From Gigaspora margarita (lineage: Eukaryota > Glomeromycota > Glomeromycetes > Diversisporales > Gigasporaceae), in the NCBI GenBank assembly GCA_009809945.1, contig WTPW01000642.1, positions 257,825 through 321,824 of the forward strand: a DNA stretch of 64,000 bases, given 5' to 3'. Position numbers and translations under genes: made by a program. Each line of letters begins with the position of its first letter. Position 1 is the stretch's first letter. The notes under the pieces are model-generated. The model saw nothing but the letters and a program-made list of their open reading frames with translations, was not told the DNA's origin and ran no database searches. Below are positions 49,895-62,129 of this stretch, one piece after another.

Positions 49895-50893
49895 TTTTTT
49901 ATTTTTTGGTTTCAAAGTGCCTGCTTGGGGCATAGGATTTATTCAGTTTACACATCGGAAAGTTACACTTGGATGAGAGTACAACTAGCCACACGTACAC
50001 TTTTGGTGTCTAATTTAAGTGGTCTGCCCAAAGTTTTTACACTAGATGCCATACCTGCAACCCAACTACGGAAATTGCCTATTTAAACCCTGATCTTCAG
50101 CTCCTTGACCAATCTCAATTATTTTACTAGTATCTGCGGTACATATACAGTCAGTTTGAACCCCAGATTATTTATTGCCACAGCCTTTTGAACTAGTTTA
50201 TCCTCGCAGAAAACTTGGTAGAGCAGTCCCTGTCCCACACAGGTATTACTTACACTTTGGTAACTTACGCTACAGCTTTACCTATATACTTGCAGTCGGG
50301 CTAACCATTAAACTGCTACCGTTACCTACTTTATACCCTTGTAAGGTTCGCTCCAACCCCAGCACCCACCTCTACCATCCTGCCGGTCCTTACACCAGCT
50401 TCCCAAACTTCCAAACCAGTTAGTCCGGAAGGGTTAATTAACCCGGCATTAGGTGCCACTATAGTTCTTTCTTCCCTTGGTACCTACTTCTATAGCATAG
50501 GTCCTTTTCCTCTGGTATGACTCTGGCAGCCAGGTTGGTGAACCCTCGTCTCTGAGGGTCTTTATTCGTCTGATATTCTGGCTCCGATTTCTGATTCTCT
50601 AGTTTTGGTAGCACTGTCAAAGATCTTTGCTACCTCCTTACTCAGAACTTGCTAAACAGGTTTCTATTTCTCCGGTCCCTTGGATTTGTCTGTGTAATAA
50701 TACACAAATATGCCTGAAAGCTCCCATTCTAGATGGTAAACCAAGGATTACAGGTAATATACCTGACCGATCGACAAGACAATAGTTACCGTACCACAGG
50801 TTTTATTTTCAAAGCGTCGCTAGTAGGATTTGAACTCTAGACCTGCCGCTTGGGGGTAACAACTTACCAACTTCCCTAAGTCGCCACACCCTT
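49895..50893 (-). mobile_element. ~1-kb tRNA-headed retroelement (SINE-like), copy B
   Basis: 999 bp of clearly GC-richer DNA flanked by a 16-bp duplication AAATATTTGAATTTGA (49879-49894, 50894-50909). On the minus strand it starts with a tRNA-like head (about 50890-50815): A-box-like 'tagggaagttgg', D-arm ctta/taag, B-box-like 'gagttcaaatcc'. It ends in an A-rich tail (complement of 'ttttttattttttgg'). No reverse transcriptase; the 82-codon ORF 50175-50423 is antisense and unremarkable. SINEs are usually 100-500 bp, so the length is odd. Confidence 0.8.
50815..50890 (-). other. tRNA-like promoter head of copy B
   Basis: A- and B-box-like sequences about 45 nt apart, as for an internal RNA polymerase III promoter. 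Acceptor and T stems do not pair, so it is not a functional tRNA. Confidence 0.65.
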
Positions 50894-51429
50894 AAATATT
50901 TGAATTTGAATTTGATTTGAATTTGAATTTTTAATAGTAATTTTCAAATCAAATCAAATATTTGTCAAATTAAATCAAATTTGGTCAGATTTGAATTTGA
51001 TCAAATCAAATATAGTCAAATTTGAATTTGAATTTGATCAAATATTTGATTCAAATATTTGAAGATCAAATCAAATTGTGGAACTCTACTGAACATATTT
51101 ATTTAAGCACTTATGATCAATTTATATAGTAAAATTTAGATGTTACTATGTAGTGACTAATTGTGAATTTGTATATAGTTTGGATATTGGATATTTTCAG
51201 AAATACATGCTTGTATTTTATGCTTAACAAAGGTCTATTCAGAAAATTCAGACCCTCCAAAATTGGCCATCTTAGTCACATGATGGTGATTCTAAAGTAC
51301 ATGCATTATATAATCTCTATTTTTGTCAATTACTTGTTCATGTGATAATGCCAAACAGATTAAATCCATTTTGTATAACCCAGAAGTATGATCTTTTGAA
51401 CTGTTCATAATAATTCCAGAAAAAAAAAG

Positions 51430-52830
51430 TTTTCAAATATTTGAGCAAAGATATCTCTACAACTACCTGACTAAATTTAATAAATTTTTTTTATTTCATA
51501 AAATTCAAATAAAAAACATTTTATCAAATTTGATTAGGTGGTTGTAGAGATATTTTTGCTCAAAGGCCTGAAAAAAATTGGTATAGCTTCTAGACACTTT
51601 GATATTTCTCTAAATTTTAGCAAAGATATCTTTACAACTACCTGATCAAATTCAATAAAAACTTTTTTATTTAAATTTATGGAACTATAAAATTCAAATA
51701 CAAAAATTTTAATCAAATTTGATTAAATAGTTATGGATACTTTACTCAAATTTTTTAAAAAAATTTGAGTAAAGGTATCTCCACAACTATCTAACCAAAT
51801 TTGATAAAAACTTTTTATTTAAATTTATGGATTTAATTTATGAATTTATAGAATTCAAATAATTAAGTTTTTATTAAATTTGGTCAAGTAATTGTAAAGA
51901 TATTATTACTCAAATATTTTAAAAAAATTGACTAAATTCAATAAAATTTTTTTTATTTGAATTTTATAATCCATAGAATTCAAATAAAAACATTTTATCA
52001 AATTTGGTCAGGTGGTTGTAAAGATATTTTTGCTCATAGGGTTAAAAAAAATTGGTATAGCTTCTAGATGCTTTGATATTTTTCTAACTTTTAGCAAAGA
52101 TATCTTTACAACTACCTGATCAAATTCAATAAAAACTTTTTTATTTGGGGGTTGGCTAAAGCAGAGTTAATTCAATATATGATCTACATACAGTATAAAT
52201 TACATTATTGATATCTATATAACCTTCTAACAATAAATGCATCAAAAAGGTAACCCTAACGCTAACCAAATTTTACTCCGCTTTAGCTGACTCCTTTATT
52301 TGAATTTTATGCATATAAAAAAATTTTAAACAAATTTGGTTAAATGGTTATTGATATTTTTACTAAATTTTTTAAAAAAATTTGAGTAGAGGTATCTTCA
52401 CAACCATCTAACCAAATTTGATAAAAACTTTTTATTTAAATTTATGGATTTAATTTATAGATTTATAGAATTCAAATAAATTAAATTTTTATTAAATTTG
52501 GTCAAGTAATTGTAGAGATATTATTACTCAAATATTTTAAAAAAATTGATGTAGTTTTTATTTTAATAGACATTATGATTTTCTCTAACTTTTATGGAAG
52601 GTATTTCCACAACCACCTGATCAAATTCAATAAAAATTTTTATTTGAATTCTATGAATCTATAAAATTCAAATAAAAATTTCATTGAATTTGATCAGGTG
52701 GTTGTAAAGTTATTTTTGCTCAAATTTTTTAAAAAAATTGGCATTGCTTCAATTTTGATAGATGTTTTGACTTTTCTCTAACTTTTAGCAAAGATATCTC
52801 AACAACTAGTAATGCTACTGAAATTAATTT
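51430..52830. repeat. Array of palindromic repeats
   Basis: About six imperfect units, each with arms 'acaaccacctgatcaaattc' and its complement around 'ttatttgaattctatgaat', separated by 'tttgctcaaattttttaaaa' and 'tagcttct..tttgat'. Same family as 62130-62880 and 3540-5400. Interrupted by the MITE at 52148-52294. Confidence 0.85.
52148..52294. mobile_element. 147-bp MITE with 8-bp duplication
   Basis: Ends 'ggggttggctaaagcagagt' and the complement of 'actccgctttagctgactcc'; perfect duplication TTTATTTG at 52140-52147 and 52295-52302. hAT-like by duplication length. Confidence 0.85.
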
Positions 52831-54096
52831 TTAAAAAGGCCTATTTTATCTTCATTAAAGAAATTTAAAAATTTTTATAAGGAAGAGAAATAAAAATTAT
52901 ATAGATATGTTCCTTGTAATTTTGTCTATTTAAAAAAAGTATCAAATAATTTTATTTTCAAGTAAAATATATCAAAAACAATTTTGTCTTCAAATTTAAT
53001 TTTAGGTTTTAGAACCTGAAATAATTTGTCCTTATCAGTGTATAAAATAGCATGATAAAAATCTGGATCTACCGTTTTTTATATTGCATATACTGGTATT
53101 TTAAAATTGGGCTGGTGCAACAAACGGTGCATGATCCAGAATTTTTTGAAGTAACCAGTGCATATATACTAGGAACGTAGTATAACGTAGTATATTATTT
53201 TATAAAGAGTGAAGTGTCAGGATACTATTGAATTTAATAACCTGATTCATGATGATAGTCATGCTTAGGTTCATGATGATTCGAGACTCGATGCTTACGT
53301 ATCAAGCTGTTTTTTTTTACTTAGCTTCATAAAGCTTCATAAAACATGATCTATCATCATAGCATTAAATTAATTGAGTCATTTTGAATCATTCCTTTTT
53401 TATGTGTAATACATCTTCTTACATTAATTAAAGCTATACTGTATATATTTTTAGGGTTAATCATCATGTGAGAATAATCGCACACTAAAATTAGACTAAA
53501 TTCATGCATATTTAATCTAACTCTGAGACCAACTCTAAAAAATATACTGCACTCCAAATATCGTTGTTGATTTCAAGAAAAATCAAGTTAAATTCTATCA
53601 ACCCCCAAATGCAATAAAAAAATCCTTAGTGATCAGCAATCCATTACTCATTTCTTCTTTATAAATATGTATCAAAGATCAACATATAAGAAACCTCATT
53701 TTCTCAAAAACAATCTTATTACAAATTTATTAAAAAATCAAAAAAAAACTAGAATGTTTTTAAAAAAACTATTTTCTTACTTACTCTTTGGCATTTTGCC
53801 ATATTTCTATTTTTTATAAATAAGTCTCTTGGATCCGAAAATTTGATTAAACGTGATTTGCCACTGAACAGAAATAATGTACCAAAGAATATACTCATCA
53901 CTTCCATGTTCAGAAGTAATTATATAATTTTATTTATTTTAACATCTTATTTCATTTTATTATTACTGGTATTATAATTACCATTCATATAATACTTTAT
54001 TTTAACAATTACAGAAACTCATTTTCGTCATATGTTAGAAATTTTATGATTTTAATGAATTGAGGATATAATGTATGATTTTATTTATACAATTAG
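52831..54096. other. AT-rich intergenic DNA with a small inverted repeat
   Basis: 53064-53160 folds ('ctggatctaccgtttt' with 'aaacggtgcatgatccag'; 'gcatatactggt' with 'accagtgcatat'). The rest shows no coding signal. Confidence 0.45.
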
Positions 54097-54120
54097 GGTA
54101 GCTGCACGATGCAGTTGCGC

Positions 54121-54298
54121 AGGACCCCGAAATATACATAGATAGGTCAGGTATGAGTTTGCTTATTTTTGAGATTTTTTATGCAAATCTTTTCTATTTA
54201 TAGTAATTTTTGCTTATTTTTGAAGTTTTTCTGCAGATTTTTCCTTTTTTAGTAACCCTATAATTAACCTGACCTATCTATGTATATTTCGGGGTCCT
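54121..54298. mobile_element. hAT-like AGGACCC MITE, 178 bp
   Basis: Ends 'aggaccccgaaatatacata' and complement are nearly perfect for over 30 bp; perfect 8-bp duplication AGTTGCGC at 54113-54120 and 54299-54306. It splits the GC-richer repeat also found at 10911-10948. Confidence 0.95.
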
Positions 54299-54319
54299 AG
54301 TTGCGCTAAAACCAGGAAC

Positions 54320-54796
54320 GTACTAAGTATGATACTACAGATCGTATTTGAAAATTAATATATTTTTATTTTAATTATTGCAGTTGATGCTGACTTGAGG
54401 CCATTATAAAATAACTATGATCATATGAAATTCTAGTTTGGTAGGAATAATAATTTTTTTTATTAATTCATTTTAAGAAAGTCTCAAAAATGTAGTAATA
54501 ATCTATGACAAACCATTATGATAATGTAATCATAAAATATTTGCACGCAACAATTAAGTATTAACAAACTGGCCATATATCCCAAATCATATAAATGATC
54601 AAAAATGTACAGATTTTTAGAATATCGTAGTAACTACTATTATAAATTTTGAATGTCATAATGCGCAGGTAACCAATTAATGAACTATAAATTTAGATGG
54701 CACACAATTTTCAAATTTTATAATCAAATAATGTCATATTGCGTAATCGACTTATGACGTTACAGTATATGTAAAAATGTTGATTCCTTCCAAAAA
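54320..54796. other. AT-rich intergenic DNA
   Basis: Nothing recognisable. Confidence 0.4.
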
Positions 54797-55040
54797 TAAA
54801 TAAATGAAAACCATTACTTTACTAAAAAAGGATTCTGCGAAAATTAGCATAGTCCACACTCAAAAACATTAATTAAATCATCCCTCACACATTTTATGCG
54901 ATCGTACTGGTATATTGTAATTGTGAATAAATGAAAATCATTATTCCAACCAAAAGGATTTTTCAAAAATCAACGTAGTGCATCAAAAAAGTTGAATGGA
55001 ACCATCCCTCTTATATTTCATGTGATCGTACTGGTATTAT
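54797..55040. repeat. Tandem duplication, ~125-bp unit
   Basis: 'aaataaatgaaaaccattac ... gcgatcgtactggtat' is followed by a diverged second copy ('gaataaatgaaaatcattat ... gtgatcgtactggtat'). Confidence 0.7.
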
Positions 55041-55530
55041 AAATCATTTTTTAATAAAAGTTGGCTAAAATTTAAACCCGATTTTACTTTAAATAGCAAG
55101 CCATTGATTTTGCCTTTAAGCTATACACTTACATTCCTGGTATTTATCTATTATCGCAAAGATCATCACATGTCAGAATAATGGGGAAATTATTGTTATG
55201 AAAGGCATTGTGCTATTTTTGGTTAGATTGGAATCGTAGTGGATTGCTATAGTGCAACTACTTTATTAAGTAGATAAGATAAATGAAAAGCTTGTTAATG
55301 AAGTAACAAGGCGATCATTATTGGGAGATTAGATAACTTTTTAACTGGTCATATGGCAGATTTTTTGTATCATTTTATGGTTATTCATTGAACAGGTAAT
55401 TGTGAAGCAGCATATGATTTTTGAAATTCACATTATGTTTATTGTTATGTTGGTGGCATAGGTAAGGAATAATGGCTTAGCCAGAAACAAAAAATGATAC
55501 AGGAGAAGAAGAAAGGAGTATTTAAGGACA

Positions 55531-55656
55531 ATGGTCTCGATGAAGAAGGTTATCTTTTTCTTTGCTATCACTCACCTTGTGAAGGCTGGCTCTAACCCAC
55601 CCGAATTCAGCAAAACAGGATTGTTTATGTTGTATCAGGCTCCACGGCTGCTATAG
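55531..55656 (+). CDS. Short signal-peptide-like ORF
   Basis: 41 codons from ATG 55531 to TAG. The N-terminus MVSMKKVIFFFAITHLVKAG has a basic start, a hydrophobic core and a plausible cleavage site before SNPPEFSKTG. It then runs into the first minisatellite unit and stops; the repeats continue open in the next frame (55721-55930). Could be a small secreted protein, or a longer repeat protein broken by a frameshift. Not recognised. Confidence 0.3.
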   Translation: MVSMKKVIFFFAITHLVKAGSNPPEFSKTGLFMLYQAPRLL

Positions 55657-55880
55657 CAGTTCAAGGACCTGTTTTTGTATTTGGTTCTATGGCTGCAAGT
55701 AGTAGTGCAAGGACCAGTATTTGTATTTGGCTCTGCAACTGCAAATGTTTTTATTTGGCTTCGTGGCTGCAAGTAGCAGTGCAAGGACCAGTTTTGTATT
55801 TGGCTTTGCGGCTGCAAGTGGCAGTGCAAGGACCAGTTTTGTATTTGGCTTCACAGCTGTGACTAGCAGTGCAAGGACTA
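55646..55880 (+). repeat. 45-bp minisatellite
   Basis: Units 'ggctgcaagtagcagtgcaa...' start at about 55646, 55691, 55765, 55810 and 55855, with one truncated unit between. 45 bp is 15 codons, so a frame stays open (AASGSARTSFVFGF). Confidence 0.85.
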
Positions 55881-57149
55881 TAATAAGAATGATATATTGT
55901 CATGAACATTTATACCAATTCTCTTTTTAGCTATAGGAAAAATTGACAGTTTTCCTCTACATGAGAGCATTTGGATAAGTGAATTGTTTTTGGTTTCTCC
56001 ATTACTGCGGAGCATTTTAGGTGTCCTTTCAAATTGCTGTTTTAATAAATCTATATCTCTGTAGTTGAGTATTTGATAATGTATATGAGAGCCACCGAGA
56101 TAGTGAGCCCTTATTTGATATGTTTTTAGCTTTGTAAATAAAGTCACTCAGTTTGCTTAATAAAGTCATATGATCGAGCAAGAGTAATTAGATGTTTCTA
56201 TAACCCTGGCTATGGCATAATTATATTGCATAGCCACTTAATTGCATATAGAAATCAAGTTTTATGTACTGTACTTACTGTACTGTTCATATGTACGTAC
56301 ATATACCGATACAGTAGCAGATTACAATTATGCATTTATAATTACTTTCTTGGAATTTTATTGAAAATTTTAACTGTAAACTATTTACACAAACTCTTAA
56401 TTAATTGACAGGATCTATCCAAAATTAAATTATTACACCATATAATATAGTTAGAGGAATGATTTTTGCATATCAGGTTTGTATAATATCATGTACATCA
56501 AATGTTTTTCGACAAATAAAATTGCATTGTTTGTTTTTGCTTTTTTTAAATGTTGATATTTTCATTTGAAACTAATATACAAAAATCATTCCTCATATAG
56601 TTATGCAAGCAGGCAGTAATTGTTTATAGAATATTGTATTACTAGGTTCGATATTCAGAATGTTGGAATATAAGCACACAAAAGCTGTAATTTCAAAAGT
56701 TTTTTTTAAATAAAAAAAGGTGAGGAATTATAAAATTTTAACTAGTTCATATATTAAATTAAAATCAGTAATTTAGAGATACTTTTAATTCTTGTTGATA
56801 TTGCCTTAAATTCTACTACTTCTTGTNAATTAATTGTAAGTGTTAAGAATATATTATCTTTATATTATAAATTTAGAAATATTTATCTTGTAATAAGTAA
56901 ATATNGTAGTTATTTCAATATAATACTNCTNACTTCATTTACAATCAATTCACTGATATGTTTATTTTATAAACAACCAACTCCTAAACAAGCTTATTTT
57001 ATAGACAACTTATTTTGCTAACAACTCATTTTACTGACATTATTTTAGGATTAAGGTTAGCAGTAGTGCTATAAAAATATACTTGTTTGTGAAATTAGAT
57101 ATCTGATATTAGTAAAATAATTGTTTACAAATGAGCTTGTCTAGGAATT
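55881..57149. other. AT-rich intergenic DNA
   Basis: No gene recognised. 56940-57140 has words 'ttacaatcaattcactgat', 'aacaagcttattttatagac' and 'gagcttgtctagg' resembling the 14138-14318 MITE ends. Scattered single N bases. Confidence 0.4.
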
Positions 57150-57186
57150 NNNNNNNNNNNNNNNNNNNNNNNNNNNNNNNNNNNNN
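57150..57186. other. Assembly gap (37 N)
   Basis: Run of N; it may hide the left end of the hAT element. Confidence 0.99.
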
Positions 57187-57267
57187 TATAAATAGTATTT
57201 ACTTTAATAATTCATTATATAATTAATTATAGTAAAAATAGCAAATTACTATAGTAAAAATTAGCAT

Positions 57268-57565
57268 TCTTTAAATTAATTTATAGATTTATTTTAATTA
57301 AACAATATTTTATTATTTTATATTTTGGTATATTAAATTTCTTATTAATTTATTTAAATTAAGAATTCAAGTTCAGAAGTATATACTTATAATATATAGT
57401 TTGAGTAAACTTAAGCGTTCTTTAAATTAATTTATAGATTTATTTTAATTAAACAATATCTTATCATTTTATAATTGGTATATTAAATTTCTTATTAATT
57501 TATTTAAATTAAGAATTCAAGTTCAGAAGTATATACTTATCATGTATAGTTTGAGTAAACTTATT
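57268..57565. repeat. Tandem duplication, ~150-bp unit
   Basis: 'ttctttaaattaatttatag ... tagtttgagtaaactta' occurs twice in succession (57268-57418, 57419-57565) with few differences, so recently duplicated. Confidence 0.88.
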
Positions 57566-58450
57566 TATTATTTAATTTAAAGTTAGTAGTTTAAGTTTCA
57601 AGTATTATAGCAAAATTAAATCTTTATTTTTTTATTACAATTTTTAGATTATTGTAGCCATTAATATTAATAATTGATATAATTACTAATATTAATATTT
57701 TTTTAATTTATTTAATATTAGAAATTCAAGTTTAGAAAAATATTACTCNAAAAATTTAGTTTGTAAATATTAAAGTAATTTATATTTAAATACATATTTA
57801 TTAAACTATTTTTATAGATTATAAATTAATAGATTTTAATAGTTTATTTTTAGAATGGCGCTTTATAAATATTTTGAAAAAAGTTCAAAGGATGATAAGC
57901 AAAAACAAGTAATAGAAGTAGATAATTATTTAGCACATAATTTGAGCAATATGGATAATGACATGGATAATAATGATATAGATATTGCAGATAATATAGA
58001 TAATATAGATTATCTAGATAATATAGATTATCTAGATAATATAGATAATAATAGTGAAGATAGTAAAAGTTCTACAGCTTCATCATCAAAACAAGCTAAA
58101 AAGGAATCTACTCAATTTTATACTTCATCTCCAAAGAAAAAAATTAAATTTATTAAACGAAAGCCACCAACATATCAAAAAAAATGGGAAAAACAATATT
58201 CATAGTTAGTATATAATGAAATTCAAAAAAATATTTTGTAATTTATGCTTAAAGCATAATCAAAAAAATGATTTTGGCAAAAAAAACAAAGGTATGAATT
58301 TATACTTAATTGATTAATAATTTAAAAATTAATATTATATTATATAATTTAAACTTATAAAAAATTTTTATTATAAAATTGCAAATTTAAAAATATATAA
58401 TAATAATATATTTATATTTATATTTTTAANTACTAAATTATATTTTTAAA

Positions 58451-59457
58451 AGGGTATAGGGCCCGTAGCCTAGTGGTCTAGGCGCCTATACCCTACACTA
58501 GAGGTTCCTGGTTCAAGTCCTAGTAGACGAAATTCTACGAATATTTGTTCCATACTCAGTGGAAGTCCACATGAATACTTGATTGATAGACAGTTCTGGC
58601 AGAATGGATTCTATATAGAGAAGACGGCATTATGTTTATGGTGAGAGAAGCGGAGAACAGGTAGAAACCCGCAGAACAGGTCTACGTTTCAAGGAACACC
58701 TCTGGCACATGTGGAATAACTGAAATAGGAAATAAATATGCAGAGTGAAGTCAGTGGCTGCACTTGGAGACGTGTAAAAAAGCGAATGCAGGATGCACCG
58801 AGCTGGTAGTAGAAATACGACAAAGGTATGCAAAAGCCATGATGGGCACACCAACAGAAACCACCAATCACTTCAGATGAAAACTGGTAGTTTTCTAGTA
58901 CTATGACCCTAGTTGGGAGTAACCTTGGTTACACAACATAGCCTATACCTAACCAAATCACGGGAGTCTCCTTATATGGCAAAGTCATTGCATGCTGAAA
59001 AAGTTTGAAAAGACGTTAATGGATGGGATGACGATTATGGTGAAGAAACAAGAGGTGAGGTGCCTACTAAGGTAGTGCCAGGTGAGGACATGGACTATAC
59101 GGTAGTAGGGATGTGGCCTTCTTACGAACTTTGCGCCCTCCAGTCACCAAATAGGAAGTATAAAATTTACGAATGCGGTGGATGATCTCCAAACACCTAT
59201 TTGGGAATAATAGAACCAGCATGAGAGATGCGGGGAATGCTAATTTAGGGAATAGAAGTAGGTTCAGAAGCATAAATCCTGGTTGTATTATGTACGGGGG
59301 TTTACAATTGGGTAGAATTTAACTCGAGGATAAATTAGTCCTAAGTTTAAGATTAGATATTAAAAGTTTGTACTGTAATTACGTATGTAATGATTGTATA
59401 AATTAATAATAAAAAATTGCGAACAAAGAGTTCATTCTANAAAAAAAAAAAAAAAAA
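58451..59457 (+). mobile_element. ~1-kb tRNA-headed retroelement (SINE-like), copy A
   Basis: 1007 bp, GC-richer, in the hAT intron. The head (58455-58532) has A-box 'tagcctagtgg' and B-box 'ggttcaagtcc'. It ends in an A run (59441-59457, one N). A 13-16-bp duplication 'ttatatttttaaa' flanks it (to 58450; to 59470). No reverse transcriptase; internal ORFs are short. Its length is nearly that of copy B, though the bodies share little by eye. Confidence 0.85.
58455..58532 (+). other. tRNA-like promoter head of copy A
   Basis: The D arm pairs (gcct/aggc) and A and B boxes match consensus, but acceptor, anticodon and T stems do not close, so it is a tRNA-derived promoter and not a tRNA gene. After the B box, 'tcctagtagacga' resembles 'tcctactagcgacg' in copy B. 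Confidence 0.75.
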
Positions 59458-61494
59458 TTATATTTTTAAATAATATATCTTTTATTTTTTATAATACTTT
59501 ATATATATTAATTGTTTTAATTATTTAAAAATTATAAATTAAATTATTATATTAAAAATATTAAATATTTTTTTATTATTAGGGTCTTATAATTTTAGAA
59601 AAAGTGCTTTGGATGAACATGCTATAAGCAACAGCATAATGAGGCAAATAAAAAAGAAGCAGCAAGTTTAAGAATGATAATTGTAGCAAATAATGCTATT
59701 AATAATGCATTTTAACATGTATTACAAATGATGAGAAAGATTTTTTGGCTTGCAACTGAAAATATTGCTTTAAGTAAAATAGAATCTTTTTGAAATTTGG
59801 CACAATTACTTGAAGTTCCTAATATTAAAAAAGAAGGTTATATTACTTATGCTAATTATTCTTCAGCACATCAAATATTAGAAGCAATATCTAAATCAAT
59901 TAGTAATAATTTATGGAATAAATTAAAAGCTTCTTCAGCAATTGGAATTATAATAGATGAAAGTACAGATATTGCTACTGAATCACATATAATTATATAT
60001 GTAAAATATTGCTTAAATGGAATTGTTAAAATTAGATATTTACAATTATTAAAATTAGAAAATGGAAATGCTAAAACTATTTATAATGCAATATTTTCTT
60101 TGTTTAATGAACATAGTAAGTAATAAAATAATTATTTTATTTTAAATTTAGTTTTTAATTATATTTTTTAATTGTTAGAATTATACAAAAAAATTATGGA
60201 ATTTTCATCTGATGGTGCATCTGTTATAATGGGAAAAAATAATGGTGTTGCTACTAAAATTTTAAAAGATAATCCATATTTATTTATAACTCATTGTATT
60301 GCACATGGATTATATTTAGCATGTGAGGCAGCTCAAAAAGAAATTGAATTTTGTGATTATGCAGAATCAATTTAAAAAAAAACTTATCTTTTTTTTCATA
60401 AATCACCTAAAAGATATAATTCTTTACATAGTTATCAAGATTTACTTGATTCACCAAAACTAAAAATTTAACAAATTCATGAAATACAATAGCTTTCAAA
60501 ATATGAAGTAGTTAAAAATTTTTGTAGAACAATTGAACCTTTACTTGATACATTATTTGAAGCTACTCAATCTACACCAAAAAAACAACAAAAATCTTCT
60601 ATAGTTACTTTATATAATAGTATTTGCAATTGGAAAACTTTGGCATTTATTCATTTTCTTTATGATATATTAGATTATATTGCAGCTTTAAATTTGGCTT
60701 TACAACAAAGATATATACGTTTTTCAGATATTAATCCTAAAATTGAAGCAACAATACAAAAAATTTATAATGAATATTTAAATATAAATCCAAAATTAGG
60801 TATCCATTTAAATAAGTTTTTTGAATTAGTACCTTTTTTAACATAACCTTTTATTAATAGTCATAAATTAGAATGTACAATTAGTTGCAAAGATGATTTA
60901 ATGAGTTATATTTTTGATTTTGCTAATTCTGTAATTAGTGAAATTAGAAGCAGATTTCCAATAATTTTATTATTGAATTCTATGCAAATTTTAAATCCAA
61001 ATGAATGGCCTAAAGATAAAAAAATATTACAAAATTATGGAGAATTAGAATTAGAAGAATTGATTAAGGTATACGAAAAATCACATTGGCCAAATTATTT
61101 AAATGGAATAATTGATGCTGATGAAATAAGACAAGAATGGAATTTATTTAAAGAAGTTGTCTCATCAAATTATCAAAATCTTGATATAAATAATTTACTT
61201 CCTATAATTTTTGATCAACATCAAGAATTTTATCCTAATATTATTAAATTATTAGAAATTATATATTCAATTCCTTTTTCAAGTGTAGAATGTGAAAGAG
61301 GGTTTTCTAAACAAAATCTTATTAAAACTAGTCATTGAAATAGAATTAATAATGATACTCTTCATTTATTTTTATCAATAAGTTTAGTAGATAAAAATAT
61401 AAATGAATTTGATTTTGAAAAGCACTTAATATTTGGTCAACAATGGTTCAAACTTCAAGAAGAATTCAAAAATAATAATTATTATTTTAAACAA

Positions 61495-61620
61495 CTTAAT
61501 ATTTTAATATATTTTTATATTTTTATATTATATTTTTATATTATTTTATTATATTTTTATATTATTATTTTCTATTTTTATATTATTATATTCTATTTTT
61601 ATATTATTAAAATNAAATAA
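61495..61620. repeat. Low-complexity 'tatttttatatta' tract
   Basis: Short imperfect tandem units directly after the transposase. Confidence 0.7.
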
Positions 61621-62039
61621 AAACATATTTGTTTATAAAATATATAAATTAAATTAAAAATATAAATATATATAGTGTTTGTAGTCAATTATTATTTATC
61701 AGCTAGACTATGTTGATATTTAAAAATTAGCTTAGCTAGCTAAGTTAAAGTTGATCTTTCTAAGTCAAGCTTCAGAAATTATTATAAATTTTCTCAGATT
61801 TTTTTTCAATCTTGCTCATATTTTATGTTCATTAATATTTTTTTAAGTTTTTAGACCCTAATAAGTAGATGTAATTTAAACACCTAAACTAGCCTAAATT
61901 TGATTGGTTACTGCAATTTTTAATATAATCTAACATAAAAATTAACTAACTAAGTCAATTTTTTGAAAAAGCTAAGCCAATAAAAATCAACTAATACAAA
62001 TTGACTATATAAACTTACTTTATATAAAAATTTTTTCCA

Positions 62040-62119
62040 GGTTTTTTTTTTTTTAACCGGTATTTTTTTATATAACAGGTGCATGCACCGGTAAATTAAA
62101 ATTTCTATTTTAAACACTG
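62040..62119. repeat. Right end of the hAT element
   Basis: The sequence ends 'tctattttaaacactg', the complement of CAGTGTTTAAAATAGA, preceded by an inverted 'accggt ... accggt' pair. It probably closes the hAT locus; the matching left end was not found and may be in the gap at 57150. Confidence 0.55.
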
Positions 62120-62129
62120 GTCCTCATGT

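Larger units (their letters stand above)
57855..61500 (+). pseudogene. hAT transposase, SINE-interrupted
   Basis: Exon 1 (57855-58291) starts MALYKYFEKSSKDDKQKQ, passes an Asn/Asp-rich repeat (IDNIDYLDNIDYLDNID) and a basic stretch, and runs past a stop at 58203 into a TTF/BED-type finger start. An intron (about 58292-59580) follows and holds a retroelement. Then SALDEHAISNSIMRQIKKK, IGIIIDESTDIATESH (catalytic D), FSSDGASVIMGKNNG (second D), HCIAHGLYLACEAA, and the C-terminal dimerisation segment IPFSSVECERGFSKQN. Stops at about 58203, 59668, 59791, 60373 and 61336 plus a short intron near 60121-60177. A hAT-type tip lies at 62119. More intact than the 17634 copy. Confidence 0.88.

Noticed and set aside
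50175-50423. 82-codon protein gene
   Set aside because: It lies antisense inside the tRNA-headed element with no recognisable motif.
58455-58532. Functional tRNA gene
   Set aside because: Only the D arm closes; acceptor, anticodon and T stems mismatch, and the segment is the head of a flanked ~1-kb element.
58636-59273. Three 60-72-codon minus-strand ORFs
   Set aside because: They overlap one another in different frames inside the tRNA-headed element and resemble no protein.
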